Shown here: one piece after another, positions 5,961 through 7,368 of the stretch
Numbering within the stretch: position 1 is the stretch's first letter
How the letters are laid out: every line of letters starts with the position of its first letter
Assembly: GCA_038237055.1 (NCBI GenBank)
Contig: JBBRZD010000161.1
Span: 1 to 7,368, forward strand
Direction of reading: 5' to 3'
DNA: 7,368 nt
DNA from: Dokdonella_A sp038237055
GTDB lineage: Bacteria; Pseudomonadota; Gammaproteobacteria; Xanthomonadales; Rhodanobacteraceae
The notes under the pieces: model-generated
Databases searched by the model: none
Told to the model about the DNA's origin: nothing
What the model saw: only the letters and a program-made list of their open reading frames with translations
Made by a program: the position numbers and the translations under genes

Positions 5961-7346
5961 CTAGGCCGATGTCGCGCCGTATCGCTGCTGCAGGAACGCA
6001 AAATAAGCGCGCAACCCCTGCGCCTCGCCGCCGCGCGGATGACCCGGTTTGTCGTTGTCGTTCCACGAATACACATCCAGATGCGCCCACGGCTGCGTGT
6101 CCGCGACGAAGCGCTCCAGATAGAGCGCGGCAGTGATGGAACCTGCGTGGCGCGAAGCGCCTGCATTCGCGAAGTCGGCGATGTAGGAATCGAGCATCGT
6201 GAGATACGGCCGCCACAGCGGCAGGCGCCAGAGTGGATCGCGCGTGGCGTTCGCGGCATCGAGCAACGCATTGGCGATCTCGTCGCGGTTGGCGAACAGC
6301 GCCGGCAATTCTGGACCGAGCGCAACGCGCGCCGCGCCGGTCAACGTGGCGAAGTCGAGGATCAGGTCGGGCTTTTGCTCCGAAGCAAAGCTGAGTGCAT
6401 CGCACAGCACGAGGCGACCTTCGGCATCGGTGTTGTCGATCTCGACGCTGAGGCCAGAGCGCGTCGTGATCACTTCACCGGGGCGGAACGCATTGCCTGC
6501 GATCGAGTTCTCCACTGCCGGAATCAACAGCGTCAATCGCACCGACAGTTTCGCATCGAGCACAAGACTGGCCAGCCCGATCGCATGCGCGGCACCGCCC
6601 ATGTCCTTCTTCATCCAGCGCATGCCATCGCCGGTCTTGATATCGAGGCCGCCGGTGTCGAAGCAAACGCCCTTGCCGACGAGAACCAGATGTGGCGCAT
6701 CGGCCGGACCATGCGTCAATTCGGCCAATCGTGGTGCGCGATGGCTGGCTCGACCGACCGCGTGGATGGTCGGAAAATTCGCGGCAAGCAATTCATCGCC
6801 GACCCATTCGCGGTAGTTCGCGCCGTGACGCTCCGCCAGCGCGCGCACGGCACCTGCAAGTTCAACCGGGCCCATGTCCTCGGTCGGCGTGTTGATGAGG
6901 TCGCGTACCTGATGGATCGCTTCGGCGAACGGCGCGATGCGCTTCGCTGTCGCCGCATCGACGACCAGCTGCGCCGGCGGTCGTGCGGGTTTCTTGTAGC
7001 GCGTGAACTGGTAGGCGCCGAGCGACCAGCCGAGCGCTACGTCGCCCGCGTCGAGCGCCAGCCCGCGCGCATCGAGTGCGTAGCGCCCTTCGGGTAGCCG
7101 CAAGGGCAGGGAAGCGAGACCGAACAATGCATCGCGTCGATCGCAACCGGCCAGCACCGAGCGCACCGCACCGTCTGCGCCAGGCAATCCCAGAAAGCGT
7201 CCTGCTTCGCCAGCGAACGCATTCGCGGCACACCATCGCTTCGCTTCCGCACCGAAGCGATCGACGACCGTGCCGAAATCCTCGCGATCGAGTGCAATCA
7301 ACGGTGTCGCGCCGTTGGCGTCAGCAGCGGTGATCCATGCATCCAT
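5961..7346 (-). CDS. M17 leucyl-aminopeptidase-family metallopeptidase
   Basis: This is a cytoplasmic two-metal aminopeptidase that removes N-terminal residues from peptides. The family signature NTDAEGRL is present (305-312). By exact spacing with E. coli PepA (K270, D275, K282, D293, D352, E354, R356), the corresponding residues are Lys225, Asp230, Lys237, Asp248, Asp307, Glu309 and Arg311. All are conserved, so the enzyme should be active. The protein has 461 residues against 503 in PepA. The shortening lies in the N-terminal domain, the part that in PepA serves DNA binding and hexamer contacts, so a PepA-like role in DNA recombination is doubtful (inference). The catalytic part begins around residue 135. 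The start is fixed by a good ribosome binding site. It runs convergent to prc and is separated from it by the shared terminator. It may be PepA-like or PepB-like, so I give no symbol. Confidence 0.95.
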   Translation of the reverse strand: MDAWITAADANGATPLIALDREDFGTVVDRFGAEAKRWCAANAFAGEAGRFLGLPGADGAVRSVLAGCDRRDALFGLASLPLRLPEGRYALDARGLALDAGDVALGWSLGAYQFTRYKKPARPPAQLVVDAATAKRIAPFAEAIHQVRDLINTPTEDMGPVELAGAVRALAERHGANYREWVGDELLAANFPTIHAVGRASHRAPRLAELTHGPADAPHLVLVGKGVCFDTGGLDIKTGDGMRWMKKDMGGAAHAIGLASLVLDAKLSVRLTLLIPAVENSIAGNAFRPGEVITTRSGLSVEIDNTDAEGRLVLCDALSFASEQKPDLILDFATLTGAARVALGPELPALFANRDEIANALLDAANATRDPLWRLPLWRPYLTMLDSYIADFANAGASRHAGSITAALYLERFVADTQPWAHLDVYSWNDNDKPGHPRGGEAQGLRAYFAFLQQRYGATSA

Positions 7347-7352
7347 CGAAAA

Positions 7353-7357
7353 TCCTC
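7353..7357 (-). promoter_or_regulatory. Ribosome binding site of the M17 aminopeptidase gene
   Basis: Read on the minus strand, GAGGA lies six bases before the ATG at 7346. This supports the chosen start. The promoter would lie beyond the right edge of the window. Confidence 0.8.
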
Positions 7358-7368
7358 GTCAGTAAGCG

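Noticed and set aside
3314..6325. A 1003-codon open frame on the minus strand, antisense to most of prc
   Set aside because: It lies opposite a well-supported Prc gene with intact motifs and resembles no protein family. Long antisense frames are common in GC-rich coding DNA because third-position bias removes stop codons. It also overlaps the end of the aminopeptidase gene in a different frame.
5946..7097. A 383-codon open frame on the plus strand opposite the M17 aminopeptidase
   Set aside because: Its translation is Arg/Ala/His-rich with no recognisable motif, while the minus-strand frame carries every M17 catalytic residue and a good ribosome binding site.

Overview
The window is a high-GC, gene-dense stretch of a proteobacterial chromosome. 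The gene order D,D-carboxypeptidase, ybeD, lipB, lipA is the known gammaproteobacterial lipoate neighbourhood (dacA-ybeD-lipB-lipA in E. coli). The Pro/Ala-rich leader of the carboxypeptidase, the DUF493 sequence and the short M17 aminopeptidase fit the Xanthomonadales best, perhaps Rhodanobacteraceae or Xanthomonadaceae. That placement is inference from remembered family features; no search was run.

Layout, left to right. Bases 2-1270 (+) hold a D-alanyl-D-alanine carboxypeptidase whose start lies left of the window. Bases 1327-1617 (+) hold ybeD (DUF493). Bases 1748-2437 (+) hold lipB, octanoyl-ACP:protein octanoyltransferase. Bases 2434-3438 (+) hold lipA, lipoyl synthase, which overlaps the lipB stop by four bases. 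Bases 3491-5785 (+) hold prc/tsp, a periplasmic tail-specific protease with a signal peptide and a longer-than-usual C-terminal part. A strong terminator hairpin at 5832-5858 closes this co-directional run. Bases 5961-7346 (-) hold a convergent M17 leucyl-aminopeptidase-family enzyme with its own clear ribosome binding site at the right edge. No intergenic stretch exceeds 300 bases, and no RNA gene, CRISPR array, insertion sequence or prophage signature was seen.

How the genes work together. LipB moves an octanoyl group from acyl carrier protein to lipoyl domains and the E2 and H proteins, and LipA inserts two sulfurs to make lipoate. The overlap and the missing ribosome binding site at lipA suggest the two are made by coupled translation. 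The flanking carboxypeptidase and Prc both act in the cell envelope, on peptidoglycan stem peptides and on periplasmic proteins. The aminopeptidase acts on cytoplasmic peptides and is probably an independent transcription unit.

All visible catalytic motifs are intact and no frameshift was found. I see ordinary housekeeping content and no convincing sign of an undescribed system. The points most worth a second look are the roughly 80-residue charged insertion in Prc, the lipB/lipA coupling, a seven-residue repeat at the truncated carboxypeptidase N-terminus, and small hairpins in the gene gaps.
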